The position numbers and the translations under genes are program-made. The notes below the pieces were generated by a model. The model was not told the origin of the DNA. It made no database searches and was given only the letters and a program-made list of their open reading frames with translations. Shown here in pieces: positions 16,809 through 25,047 of a stretch of DNA of 33,437 nt. The stretch lies in NCBI GenBank assembly GCA_044371755.1, contig JBILSZ010000023.1, forward strand, positions 1 through 33,437, read 5' to 3'. Each line of letters opens with the position of its first letter. Position 1 is the stretch's first letter. The DNA is from JAIXWP01 sp044371755. GTDB taxonomy: Bacteria > Bacteroidota > Bacteroidia > Flavobacteriales_D > Sanyastnellaceae.

Positions 16809-17456
16809 ATGATACACAACCTGAGTCTCCACGCTTCTGTTTTCAATACATTTATTGCAGAATTGCGCGATGAGACAATTCAAAAGGACAGACTCAGATT
16901 TAGAAAAAATCTAGAGCGCATAGGTGAGATCATGGCTTATGAAATCAGCAAAACTCTCCCGCATAGTGAAAAGGAAGTGAGCACGCCTCTTGGCGCTGCC
17001 ATTTGCGATACGCCAGATGAGGAACCAGTTCTTTGTGCTATTATGCGCGCTGCAGTGCCTATGCACCAAGGGTTTTTAAATTTTTTCGATCGAGCTGATA
17101 ACGCTTTTGTAGCTGCCTACCGACGACATCACAAGGGAGGAGATTTTGAAATAGAGGTGGATTACACAAGTTCCCCTTCTCTTGAGGGCAGAGTGTTGAT
17201 TATTGTGGATCCAATGCTCGCTACAGGATCAAGTATAGAACTCGTCTACAAATCACTAATTCGAAGGGGCATACCGTCTCAAGTGCACATCGCTGCGGCC
17301 ATTGCCAGTACCGCTGGTATTAATCACGTAAAGGCAAAACTTCCTGAGAATACCACTTTTTGGGTGGGCGCAGTAGATATGGAACTCACAGCACAGGCGT
17401 ACATCGTGCCGGGTCTGGGCGATGCAGGAGACTTAGCATACGGAAGGAAGGATTGA
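16809..17456 (+). CDS. upp: uracil phosphoribosyltransferase
   Basis: 215 residues from the ATG at 16809; a TTG at 16803 would add two residues. The enzyme makes UMP from uracil and PRPP in pyrimidine salvage. The PRPP-binding motif VDPMLATGSS is at about residues 133-142 and the uracil-binding C-terminal segment YIVPGLGDAGDLAYG is complete. MRAAVPMHQGF is the usual flexible-loop region. Length is typical for the family. The next gene starts one base after this stop (17454-17456, then ATG at 17458), which suggests a shared transcript with the membrane protein and the nucleotidase; with upp and a YjjG-type nucleotidase together, a theme of pyrimidine recycling is plausible. Confidence 0.95.
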   Translation: MIHNLSLHASVFNTFIAELRDETIQKDRLRFRKNLERIGEIMAYEISKTLPHSEKEVSTPLGAAICDTPDEEPVLCAIMRAAVPMHQGFLNFFDRADNAFVAAYRRHHKGGDFEIEVDYTSSPSLEGRVLIIVDPMLATGSSIELVYKSLIRRGIPSQVHIAAAIASTAGINHVKAKLPENTTFWVGAVDMELTAQAYIVPGLGDAGDLAYGRKD

Positions 17457-17457
17457 T

Positions 17458-17907
17458 ATGGCATATTTACTGAAAGTATTGACGTGGTGGTTGGCGAGTA
17501 TTGTGAAATTTCTCTTTACCCCATTTGTTATGATGGGCAATCCCGGAGGCTATCACTGGTCTTATTTGGAAATCATACTGATCACCTCTTCTGGTGCGGC
17601 CTTAGGTTGTTTTATTTTTTATCATTTTGGAGAAGTTATTTTTTCAAAATGGCCTTTTCAGTCAAAAAATAAGAAAGTATTTTCTCCTATGAAGCGAAGA
17701 ATCATTCGCCTTAAAATGAAATACGGTATTTATGGTTTGATGATGATTTCAGCACTGGTCTCTGTTCCTGTGTCAAGTCTCTTATGTGCGCGTTTTTATA
17801 AGCATGATCCTACAGCACTTTCTAAGCTAATTTTAGGATTTAGTATTTGGTCTGTGGCCCTCACTTCACTCGCTTATTCATTTCGATTACTAGGGTTTGA
17901 ATTTTGA
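17458..17907 (+). CDS. small integral membrane protein, unknown function
   Basis: 149 residues with about four hydrophobic segments: near 8-25 (WWLASIVKFLFTPFVMM), 38-57 (ILITSSGAALGCFIFYHFG), 91-107 (YGLMMISALVSVPVSSLL) and 123-142 (LILGFSIWSVALTSLAYSF). A basic loop (SKNKKVFSPMKRRIIRLKMK) lies between the second and third. It has no motif I recognise. It sits between upp and a nucleotidase gene and overlaps the latter by four bases (17904-17907), so it is translated from the same message. Transport or a scaffold role cannot be told from the sequence. Confidence 0.75.
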   Translation: MAYLLKVLTWWLASIVKFLFTPFVMMGNPGGYHWSYLEIILITSSGAALGCFIFYHFGEVIFSKWPFQSKNKKVFSPMKRRIIRLKMKYGIYGLMMISALVSVPVSSLLCARFYKHDPTALSKLILGFSIWSVALTSLAYSFRLLGFEF

Positions 17908-18629
17908 AAAAATACAATCACATTTTCTTTGATCTCGATGGCACTCTTTGGGATCTTTATAAGAATACAGAAGAAGCTCTTCATCTCTTGTTCGTCGAAT
18001 TTGAACTTGATTCGACTTTGTTTGAAGCCTTTTATCAGCGCTATCACTATCACAATGAAAAGGTCTGGGCGCTTTATCGCGTAGGAAAAATTGAAAAAGA
18101 AGTATTGCGAACGGTACGATTTTCAAGGGCCTTTGATGATGTTGGGATTGCATACAATGCAGAAATGATCGAAGCCTTTGCATCACGATTTTTGGAAATT
18201 TGTCCTAAGCTTCCTCATTTAATAGATGGTACGCATGAACTTCTAAAAGCCGCTTCGGGTAAAGCACAACTGCATATTATTACCAATGGTTTTAAAGAAG
18301 TGCAAGGGTTTAAAATAGAAGGTGGAAATCTGGCCAAGTACTTTAATATTATTGTGAACAGCGAGGATGCCGGCTACCGGAAACCAAGTAAGGAAATTTT
18401 TGATTTTGCGTTGCAGGAAGCGGGTGCTTTAGCTTCAGAATCCTTAATGGTAGGTGATGATTGGGAAGCAGATATAATAGGGGCAAGGGATGCAGGTTTG
18501 GATCAAGCATTCTTAACCAATACTGAAAAAATGCAAGCACAGCTGACAAAAACAGAAGGTCCGCGTCATAATTATCAAGCCACATTTACGATCGAATCTC
18601 TCCGAGAACTCATACATTTGTTTCAATAA
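17904..18629 (+). CDS. YjjG-type HAD nucleotidase (noncanonical pyrimidine nucleotidase)
   Basis: 241 residues. HAD motif I is FFDLDGTLWD (nucleophile Asp10, general acid Asp12), motif II lies in HIITNGF, the Lys in AGYRKPSKEIF, and motif IV is VGDDWEADI. The order and the helical cap fit the YjjG subfamily, which removes phosphate from noncanonical pyrimidine nucleotides and 5'-UMP or dUMP-type substrates. The only plausible start is TTG at 17904, which overlaps the TGA of the previous gene (TTGA); no in-frame ATG lies nearby and starting here gives exactly the expected N-terminus. Substrate is inferred from the subfamily. Confidence 0.88.
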   Translation: MKKYNHIFFDLDGTLWDLYKNTEEALHLLFVEFELDSTLFEAFYQRYHYHNEKVWALYRVGKIEKEVLRTVRFSRAFDDVGIAYNAEMIEAFASRFLEICPKLPHLIDGTHELLKAASGKAQLHIITNGFKEVQGFKIEGGNLAKYFNIIVNSEDAGYRKPSKEIFDFALQEAGALASESLMVGDDWEADIIGARDAGLDQAFLTNTEKMQAQLTKTEGPRHNYQATFTIESLRELIHLFQ

Positions 18630-18637
18630 AAAAAATT

Positions 18638-18955
18638 ATGGAAGAAAATAAGAATGCAAATCAACTCAATATTGAGTTAGGTGAGGAAGTAGCTCAAGGT
18701 ACCTACAGTAACCTCGCTATTATAACACACAGTCCTGCTGAGTTTGTAGTAGACTTTATCAGAATGATGCCGGGTGTGCCCAAAGCCAAGGTTCAGTCTC
18801 GAATCATACTGACTCCACAGCACGCCAAGCGTCTGATGCGTGCATTAGCAGATAATATCGCGAAGTACGAATCACAAAATGGAAAAATCTCAGAAACTCC
18901 AGGGATGGATCCGATGATGACGATGAATTTTGGCGGTCCTCAAGGACAAGCATAA
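18638..18955 (+). CDS. DUF3467 family protein
   Basis: 105 residues, cytoplasmic, acidic start. The core GTYSNLAIITHSPAEFVVDFIRMMPG, followed by AKVQSRIILTPQHAKRLMRAL, is the DUF3467 pattern. Function is unknown; the fold is short and has no catalytic-looking motif. It ends with a Met- and Gly-rich tail. It starts 8 bp after the nucleotidase stop behind an A-rich leader and its TAA (18953-18955) abuts the TGA of the convergent dihydroorotase homologue (18956-18958) with no base in between. Confidence 0.9.
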   Translation: MEENKNANQLNIELGEEVAQGTYSNLAIITHSPAEFVVDFIRMMPGVPKAKVQSRIILTPQHAKRLMRALADNIAKYESQNGKISETPGMDPMMTMNFGGPQGQA

Positions 18956-20194
18956 TCAGATCACGGCAATAACATTGCCTTTTAAGGTCTTATCGAAGAA
19001 TGGAGAATTGATACTTTTCGATCTCCATTCTTTTTTACCGAATGTTCGTTCGGTTTCTGTTTCGAACACAGTCAACTCAGCTTGATATTCTTCTTCGATA
19101 CTGCTTATTCCCATCCCTAGAACTTTTGCAGGACCTGTAGTAAATTTCTCTATTAACACAGGCAGTTCTATACTGTCTCCTAGATGTGTCAAAGCCACGC
19201 TGAATGCAGTTTGTATGCTACTTATTCCAAAGTTGGCATATTCAAACTCAAGTACTTTATGCTCGTGATCTTCTGGTTGGTGGTCGCTACAAATCGCGTC
19301 TATCGTGCCATCTTTCAAACCTTTAATGAGAGCCTTGCGATCAACGGCGTTTCTGAATGGAGGCAATACTTTTAGATTTGAATCAAATGCTTCTAAATCG
19401 CTATCCAAAAATGCCAATTGATGGGCAGCTATCGCGCAAGTGATGTTGAGTTTTTCTTTTTTCGCTTTTCGAATAAATTCTACGGACTGCGCAGTAGAAA
19501 TCAGGGATACATGCAATTTTCCTCCGGTGTATCGAAGAAGTTCTATATCGCGCATGAGTCGCAACTCCTCAGACGTATTGGAAAGTCCCTTCATACCCGT
19601 GTTCACGCTCGATGGACCTTCGTTGATAAGGCCGCCGGGATTCACGCCGCCGTCATAGGGAAAGGACATGATTAAACCATGAAAATTTTTTGCATATTCA
19701 AGTGCCCTCACCATCATTTCAGTTGAAACATTTTGCTTATCATCACAGAATGCAACGGCACCAGCTTGCTGCATATCATACATTTCTGCGAGCACCTTTC
19801 CTTCCATTTTTGCGGACAATGCACCGGCAGGCAAAACCTCAACAGTGTGATGAGCGTTGCGCGAGGTGATATACTCAATCTGAGATTTAGAATCTATCAC
19901 AGGGTTAGTTGACGGCATTGTAACAACAAAACGGAAACCTCCTGCCTCTGCGGCATCCAGACCAGAATGCAAGTCCTCTTTATGCTCATCGCCAGGGTCT
20001 CTGAAATTAGCTCTTAGATCAATCCAGCCTGGTGAAACACAAAGATTTTTACCCGAAATTATATCAGCTTTTGTATCGGAAATCGAAGCTGCGATCTTTA
20101 TGATAATACCCTTGTCAATCAGAATATCTCTTTTTTTTCCGTTATGAGTGGAAGTGGGATCAATAATTAATGCCGACTTGATTAGGGTTTTCAT
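18956..20194 (-). CDS. dihydroorotase homologue lacking zinc ligands (probably non-catalytic)
   Basis: 412 residues, aligned by eye along its length to class I dihydroorotases: SPGWIDLRANFRDPGDEHKED corresponds to their PGxxDxHxHxRDPG segment, MPSTNPVID to MPNTxP, and ICSDHQPED to the xxSDHAPH segment. The metal-binding residues are largely gone: both His of HxH are Arg61 and Asn63, the His normally in HxED is replaced in MSFPYDGG, and the second His of HxxHxST is Leu (LHVSLIST). The Asp in SDHQP and the DD in FCDDKQ remain. Active enzymes need these His, so catalysis is unlikely. In pseudomonads an inactive homologue (PyrC') supports aspartate transcarbamoylase assembly; a similar role here is inference. 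It starts 3 bp after the BatA-domain gene. Confidence 0.85.
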   Translation of the reverse strand: MKTLIKSALIIDPTSTHNGKKRDILIDKGIIIKIAASISDTKADIISGKNLCVSPGWIDLRANFRDPGDEHKEDLHSGLDAAEAGGFRFVVTMPSTNPVIDSKSQIEYITSRNAHHTVEVLPAGALSAKMEGKVLAEMYDMQQAGAVAFCDDKQNVSTEMMVRALEYAKNFHGLIMSFPYDGGVNPGGLINEGPSSVNTGMKGLSNTSEELRLMRDIELLRYTGGKLHVSLISTAQSVEFIRKAKKEKLNITCAIAAHQLAFLDSDLEAFDSNLKVLPPFRNAVDRKALIKGLKDGTIDAICSDHQPEDHEHKVLEFEYANFGISSIQTAFSVALTHLGDSIELPVLIEKFTTGPAKVLGMGISSIEEEYQAELTVFETETERTFGKKEWRSKSINSPFFDKTLKGNVIAVI

Positions 20195-20197
20195 GAT

Positions 20198-22267
20198 CTA
20201 TTTCAAGTATTTGATGAGTAATATTTCTATGGCTAAAAAGATAAGCGCCCACATAAGCATCGTATACCACATCTTTTTTCCGCCATCCAATTCATTTGCA
20301 AATTTACCAATGCTATCAGCGTCTGCATCAATCACACTAATCGATGTGTTGTTGCTTTCCTTGAGGAGGGCATTAATTTCATCAGATGAAAATGCACTCA
20401 TATCCGATTCGTTTCGATCAAAGTTGAAAGCCACAACATCAATAATTGAATCGCTCAGTAAGAGCTGAAACACACCTGCGTCCTTTAGTTCTGAATTAAA
20501 GAAAACTTCTGTATTGCCTCCTGCGTTGCGATGTTCAGGAATTACCTCGAGATTGGCATCTACCTTTTTCAAACGGAAAGTTTCGTCGCCGTTGATAGTA
20601 GTGTTGTTGAGGCTGACATAATTCTCTTTACCCAGCGTATAGCTTAATTGGCGTTGTGTAAAGCTAGACTCTGCTATGCGCAGCATGAGGGTTGGAAATA
20701 AACTATGACCAGTGAAGTTGCTTGCTTCGCGGCTAAGCGAAACTGCGCTCATGAATGTTTTTCCAGAGCCCAAAGAAGAGGTTGTGAAGAAGGGATCTCC
20801 GCTTTGCATGGTAGATATATTCTCAACCATACTTTTGCTTCCTGAAGTAAGCTTGAAGTAGGAACCCACATTGGGTAGCTCAAGCTTCTCATTGGAATTA
20901 TTTCTTTTTTGAAGAACACCTTTTAATAAGTAATGGTCGTAGTCGATGGAAGTGACAGGGTTACCGGGGTCAAAACCAAATGCCATTTTGCCTGCTATGC
21001 CGCCTAAATTCAATTTTTGCGTCAAACTATTAAGAGCTGTAATATCTGCATCTTCTGCGGGAATGACCAAAACACTTCCACCGTTTTGTGCAAATTTTTC
21101 CAATTCTACAGCAAGTCCGCTTCCAGGAGCACGTAGTTGATTGAGCACAATTAGATTGTACTTTCCAAATGCGCTGTAATCGAGGCTGCCCTCAGTAGTC
21201 GAAACAAAATTAAAATAAGGATCTTCAGAAAAAACTAATGATACTGGATCTCCCTGGGCACTTAAATTGGAGGTAATATTTAGAATATTTATAGAGGGCG
21301 CTATGGCAAAAGAAAAATAAAAGTCATTGTCAAAGCGCACAGGAGAGTCATCAATAGAAATCAAACCAGATTTGAATCCTGGATCTGTGTTGGTGAATCC
21401 CAACTCCACATCCACCGAAGAATTAGCAGGAATATTGGCAGTCGCTACGCTTTTTTGTTGATCATTAATCTTTAATTTGATTGATACATTTTCTCGATCA
21501 TCCGAGCCATAGTTTTTAATTCTAACGTATAATTGTTCTACTTGATTGAGCTGACGTATAGGGGAGTTGAACCAAACACTATCGACGCCAAGATTCTGTT
21601 CAAGGCTAGAGTTCCCAGGAACGATTCGATACGTGATTGTGGAATCGGATTGTATTGCATTGATATCTGCGACATTCTTTTGAAGATCACTAAATAGATA
21701 AGCGATTTTGAGGTTTTGCGATGCGGCTTTTAGCACATCATTTTGACGGGAAACAACTTCTGAGTACCTTTTAACGGCCGGTGATAATTCAACTTCTTGA
21801 ATAAGCTGAATCATCTCATCTATTCCCACCAAGCGCTGGTGACGGCCTTCAAAATCGTTGGTCACAAGCTGAAAGCGATCGGAAGGTTGATGAGCCTCTA
21901 CAATTTGTATGGCTTTATTTTTAGCAATATCCAATAATCTCCCAGAGTTGCTTTCTGCCTCCGCGCTGAAACTATTGTCCAAATAAATACTTACAGCCTT
22001 ATCGCCTGCCTTGAGATTGTTGTCATTTACCGGGAAATAGGGTTGGGCAAAAGCAAATACTATGGATGTAATTGCTAGAATGCGCGACGCGAGGATTAAT
22101 AGATGTTTGAGCTTAGACTTACTCTTCGTTTCGTGTTGTATTTCTTGAAGAAATGCAACATTTGAAAAGAGCACTTTTTTAAATTTTCTAAAGTTAAAAA
22201 GGTGAACAATAATCGGAATAGCAATCGCCGAGAGTCCCCAAAGTATTTCCGGATGAACAAATTTCAT
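20198..22267 (-). CDS. BatA-domain membrane protein
   Basis: 689 residues. The N-terminus MKFVHPEILWGLSAIAIPIIVHLFNFRKFKKV is the BatA (aerotolerance-regulator N-terminal) domain with the first membrane segment; a second follows (LLILASRILAITSIVFAFAQPYF, about 55-78). Next comes a von Willebrand A-like region (VSIYLDNSFSAEAES, the DxSxS of a MIDAS site, about 90-105), then a long beta-rich extracytoplasmic part and a last membrane segment at the C-terminus (MWYTMLMWALIFLAIEILLI). Members are common in Bacteroidota and their role is unknown beyond an envelope location. It lies between lolD and the dihydroorotase homologue on the same strand. Confidence 0.85.
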   Translation of the reverse strand: MKFVHPEILWGLSAIAIPIIVHLFNFRKFKKVLFSNVAFLQEIQHETKSKSKLKHLLILASRILAITSIVFAFAQPYFPVNDNNLKAGDKAVSIYLDNSFSAEAESNSGRLLDIAKNKAIQIVEAHQPSDRFQLVTNDFEGRHQRLVGIDEMIQLIQEVELSPAVKRYSEVVSRQNDVLKAASQNLKIAYLFSDLQKNVADINAIQSDSTITYRIVPGNSSLEQNLGVDSVWFNSPIRQLNQVEQLYVRIKNYGSDDRENVSIKLKINDQQKSVATANIPANSSVDVELGFTNTDPGFKSGLISIDDSPVRFDNDFYFSFAIAPSINILNITSNLSAQGDPVSLVFSEDPYFNFVSTTEGSLDYSAFGKYNLIVLNQLRAPGSGLAVELEKFAQNGGSVLVIPAEDADITALNSLTQKLNLGGIAGKMAFGFDPGNPVTSIDYDHYLLKGVLQKRNNSNEKLELPNVGSYFKLTSGSKSMVENISTMQSGDPFFTTSSLGSGKTFMSAVSLSREASNFTGHSLFPTLMLRIAESSFTQRQLSYTLGKENYVSLNNTTINGDETFRLKKVDANLEVIPEHRNAGGNTEVFFNSELKDAGVFQLLLSDSIIDVVAFNFDRNESDMSAFSSDEINALLKESNNTSISVIDADADSIGKFANELDGGKKMWYTMLMWALIFLAIEILLIKYLK

Positions 22268-22274
22268 ACTGCTA

Positions 22275-22282
22275 CAAATCTA
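22275..22282 (-). promoter_or_regulatory. possible -7 box of the BatA-domain gene
   Basis: TAGATTTG on the minus strand is an exact TAnnTTTG match, ending 7 bases before the ATG at 22267. If used, the transcript would have almost no leader. It lies in the 40-bp gap after lolD. No -33 match. Confidence 0.35.
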
Positions 22283-22307
22283 CAAAGGAATTTGGGCTGA
22301 TGGTGTA

Positions 22308-22958
22308 TCAAAGTACTTTACCGTCTTTCATGAATAAGGTACGATCGGCCATCTTGGCTAGTTCCTCATTGTGGGTAACAATGACGAATGTCTGGCCGAA
22401 ATCTTTTCTCAGATCGAAAAATAATTTGTGCAAATCCTTTGCATTTTGGGAGTCAAGATTTCCACTGGGTTCATCAGCGAATATTACCTCAGGTGCATTC
22501 ATGAGGGCGCGCGCCACGGCAACGCGCTGTTGCTCACCTCCGGAAAGCTGTGATGGTTTGTGTTCCAGTCGATGACCAAGCCCAAGCAAGTCTAACAATT
22601 CTGCCGCTCTTTTTCTGGCCTCACTTTCCGATTTTTTCATTATAAATCCTGGTATACAGACGTTTTCTATTGCTGTAAACTCAGGAAGAAGATTATGAAA
22701 CTGAAAAATAAACCCAATATGTTTGTTTCGAAATTGGGCCAACGCTTTATCACTCAAGCTGCTAATTTCTTGTTCTTGAAAGATCAACTTTCCTCCCGAA
22801 GGCTTATCAAGCGTCCCCAAAATGTGAAGAAGCGTTGATTTTCCAGCTCCCGAAGCCCCAACAATTGAAACGATTTCTCCTTTCTGTATGAGCAAATCCA
22901 CACCCTTGAGTACTTCTATGCCTCCATAATTTTTTGTCAGCGCTCTTGTTTCAATCAT
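22308..22958 (-). CDS. lolD: LolD-type ABC transporter ATP-binding protein
   Basis: 216 residues from the ATG at 22958 (MIETRALTKNYGGIEVLKGV). The open frame runs on upstream to 23318 but that part would overlap the start of sucC and reads as noise, so it is rejected. Walker A is GASGAGKST (34-42), the signature is LSGGEQQR (about 136-143), Walker B is VIFADEPSGNLD and the switch His is in VTHNEEL. The family couples ATP hydrolysis to the LolCE lipoprotein release system or to related MacB-like exporters. No permease gene is visible in the window, so LolD is chosen over MacB on length and the FQFHNLLPEFTAIENV segment. Confidence 0.88.
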   Translation of the reverse strand: MIETRALTKNYGGIEVLKGVDLLIQKGEIVSIVGASGAGKSTLLHILGTLDKPSGGKLIFQEQEISSLSDKALAQFRNKHIGFIFQFHNLLPEFTAIENVCIPGFIMKKSESEARKRAAELLDLLGLGHRLEHKPSQLSGGEQQRVAVARALMNAPEVIFADEPSGNLDSQNAKDLHKLFFDLRKDFGQTFVIVTHNEELAKMADRTLFMKDGKVL

Positions 22959-23038
22959 GCCGCAAAGAAAAGCTAAAAAAAATCCCAAATTGTGAATTGA
23001 AAGTTTAAATGTTATTTCGAACATAGGAATTCGTTCTA

Positions 23039-23046
23039 TACATTCG
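23039..23046 (+). promoter_or_regulatory. possible -7 box of sucC (TAnnTTCG variant)
   Basis: TACATTCG lies 19 bases before the sucC ATG, and TTTC (23015-23018) stands 20 bases further upstream, near the -33 position. One mismatch in each element. Confidence 0.4.
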
Positions 23047-23065
23047 CACACAAAATTTTTTCGGT

Positions 23066-24277
23066 ATGAACATTCACGAATATCAAGGTAAATCGATATT
23101 GGCAGGCTTCGGCGTTGCCGTTCAGCGTGGCTATGTGGCTGAAACGCCAGAAAAAGCCACGGAAGTAGCATCGAAGCTTCAGGCGGAAACAGGCACAGGC
23201 TGGTTTGTAGTAAAAGCACAAATTCACGCAGGTGGCCGTGGAAAAGGAACTGTTCAAGAGACAGGTTCGCGTGGAGTTGTCTTGGCAAAAAACCTTGGTG
23301 AAGTTGCCGAAAAAGCAAAAGGTATATTGGGTGGTCATCTTGAAACCCTTCAAACCAAAGCTGGTGGTAAACTGGTTAGCAAAGTTTTCATTGCCGAGGA
23401 CGTATATGCTCCCGGAGCAAGTGAACCAAAGGAATTCTACATGTCCATCCTTTTAGACCGCGGCTTAGGAAGAAATGTCATCGTCTATTCTCCAGATGGT
23501 GGAATGAATATCGAGGATGTAGCGCACGATACTCCGGAGCGTATTTTCAAAGAGGTGGTTGATCCTCTTACAGGAGTCACTGATTTTCAGTGTCGCAAAA
23601 TCGCTTTTACCTTAGGTTTATCGGGAAATGCGTTTAAAGAGATGGGAAAGTTCGTCAAAGCACTTTATGCCGCTTATGTTGGTTGCGACGCAGCAATGTT
23701 CGAAATTAATCCGGTATTAAAAACAAGCGATGATCGCATTATCGCCGTGGATGCCAAGGTTACTCTCGATGGTAATAGCCTTTCTCGTCACCCTGATTAC
23801 GCAGCAATGCGCGATGTGACAGAAGAGGATCCGTTGGAGGTAGAGGCAACTGCTGCAGGTCTCAATTACGTGAAACTAGACGGTAACGTGGGTTGTATGG
23901 TAAACGGCGCAGGGCTTGCAATGGCTACCATGGATATCATTAAACTTTCTGGTGGAGATCCCGCAAACTTCCTAGATGTCGGAGGTACGGCAGATGCAAA
24001 GCGCGTTGAAACTGCGTTTAGAATGATTTTACGTGATCCAAACGTGAAGGCGATATTGGTAAACATCTTTGGCGGTATCGTACGTTGCGATCGTGTAGCA
24101 CAAGGTATTGTAGACGCCTACAAGAATATCGAGAATATCAGCGTTCCAATCATCGTTCGCCTTCAAGGTACCAACGCCGAAGAAGCTAAGGCTCTTATTG
24201 ATGGAAGCGGATTGGCCGTACACTCGGCTATCACACTTCAAGAAGCGGCTGATAAAGTAAAGCAAGTACTCGCTTAA
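23066..24277 (+). CDS. sucC: succinate-CoA ligase (ADP-forming), beta subunit
   Basis: 403 residues. With the alpha subunit (SucD, not seen here) it interconverts succinyl-CoA and succinate with ATP or GTP formation in the TCA cycle. Seen: the start MNIHEYQGKSIL, the ATP-grasp region VVKAQIHAGGRGKG, the Mg/ATP-binding AMFEINPV, VDAKVTLDGN, and the C-terminal LVNIFGGIVRCDRVAQGIV with GTNAEEAK. Length is normal for the family. The gene is followed by a strong intrinsic terminator at 24303-24332, so it appears to be monocistronic and sucD must be elsewhere. Confidence 0.97.
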   Translation: MNIHEYQGKSILAGFGVAVQRGYVAETPEKATEVASKLQAETGTGWFVVKAQIHAGGRGKGTVQETGSRGVVLAKNLGEVAEKAKGILGGHLETLQTKAGGKLVSKVFIAEDVYAPGASEPKEFYMSILLDRGLGRNVIVYSPDGGMNIEDVAHDTPERIFKEVVDPLTGVTDFQCRKIAFTLGLSGNAFKEMGKFVKALYAAYVGCDAAMFEINPVLKTSDDRIIAVDAKVTLDGNSLSRHPDYAAMRDVTEEDPLEVEATAAGLNYVKLDGNVGCMVNGAGLAMATMDIIKLSGGDPANFLDVGGTADAKRVETAFRMILRDPNVKAILVNIFGGIVRCDRVAQGIVDAYKNIENISVPIIVRLQGTNAEEAKALIDGSGLAVHSAITLQEAADKVKQVLA

Positions 24278-24302
24278 GAAAAGCGGAACAATAATTGAAT
24301 TT

Positions 24303-24332
24303 AAAATCCCTACCTTTCGGTGGGGATTTTTT
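24303..24332 (+). terminator. intrinsic terminator after sucC
   Basis: AAAATCCCTACC (24303-24314), loop TTTC, and GGTGGGGATTTT (24319-24330) pair over 12 bp with one T-G wobble; the right arm runs into TTTTTT (24327-24332). It lies 26 bp after the sucC stop and before the ATG at 24337, so it also argues against the earlier in-frame start at 24295 for the next gene. Confidence 0.88.
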
Positions 24333-24336
24333 ATTT

Positions 24337-25047
24337 ATGAAATACAGTTGCTTTATACTATTGATTTTTCTTTTTGGCAGTTGTTCCAATAACAATCAGG
24401 AGCAAGTCGCCCATTTGTCTCAACAGCTCGATTCAACAAGGATTTTATTGGATTCTCTTATCAAAATGCAATCGAGCATAAGCCTGCAAGGCACCACTGG
24501 AATCCCATTAAATAAAGAAGATTCTAGTCTCCAAGAACAAGCAGTCGATGCAGCACCAAATAGGTCATCAGACAAACCCCAAAGACCAATTCCAGAAAAA
24601 CCGATAGAAAAAACGAGACCACCTCAGATAAAAAGTGAGGCTGAACCAAAAGTATATTTGTATAAAAACAGCAACAAAGTTTCTGTGCAAGTGATCCCTG
24701 GTGCGCAACGGTCGAAAGACTTCGTATTATTTGATCCTTTGGGTAATGAAACGTACCGTTTGGAGCAGCACATAGAGAGTTATTCGATCACCGTTGATTT
24801 GTTGGAATGGCACTCTAATGGTGCTATTCATAAAGTGAAAGTTCATACCAACCCCGGCGCAAGCATGTATTGGTACGAAACGCTATACACATTTGGGATA
24901 AACAATGAACCTCAATGGAAGGTGTCTACACAATTTCCTCAAAATAAGGTTTCTATGGAGTCGGACAATTCATACTACTGGGATGCCAAAACCAAATCAT
25001 GGAAGAAACAAGAAGCTGTGTATGAGCAGCCTGTGCCTCGTGATTAA
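24337..25047 (+). CDS. predicted lipoprotein of unknown function
   Basis: 236 residues from the ATG at 24337. Signal with lipobox LFGSC (Cys near residue 16), then a short heptad-like helical stretch (QVAHLSQQLDSTRILLDSLIKM), a Pro/Lys/Glu-rich spacer (about 70-105), and a beta-rich C-terminal part with many aromatic residues (SMYWYETLYTFGINNEPQW, SYYWDAKTKSWKKQ). No family is recognised. The start was chosen because the frame upstream runs through the sucC terminator. It overlaps the convergent O-methyltransferase by four bases (25044-25047). Confidence 0.7.
   Translation: MKYSCFILLIFLFGSCSNNNQEQVAHLSQQLDSTRILLDSLIKMQSSISLQGTTGIPLNKEDSSLQEQAVDAAPNRSSDKPQRPIPEKPIEKTRPPQIKSEAEPKVYLYKNSNKVSVQVIPGAQRSKDFVLFDPLGNETYRLEQHIESYSITVDLLEWHSNGAIHKVKVHTNPGASMYWYETLYTFGINNEPQWKVSTQFPQNKVSMESDNSYYWDAKTKSWKKQEAVYEQPVPRD

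Noticed and set aside
22959..23318. N-terminal extension of the lolD frame by 120 residues
   Set aside because: It overlaps the start of sucC on the other strand, reads as low-quality composition, and a family-typical ATG exists at 22958.
24295..24336. Earlier TTG start for the lipoprotein after sucC
   Set aside because: The stretch is the sucC terminator; the lipoprotein signal begins at the ATG at 24337.
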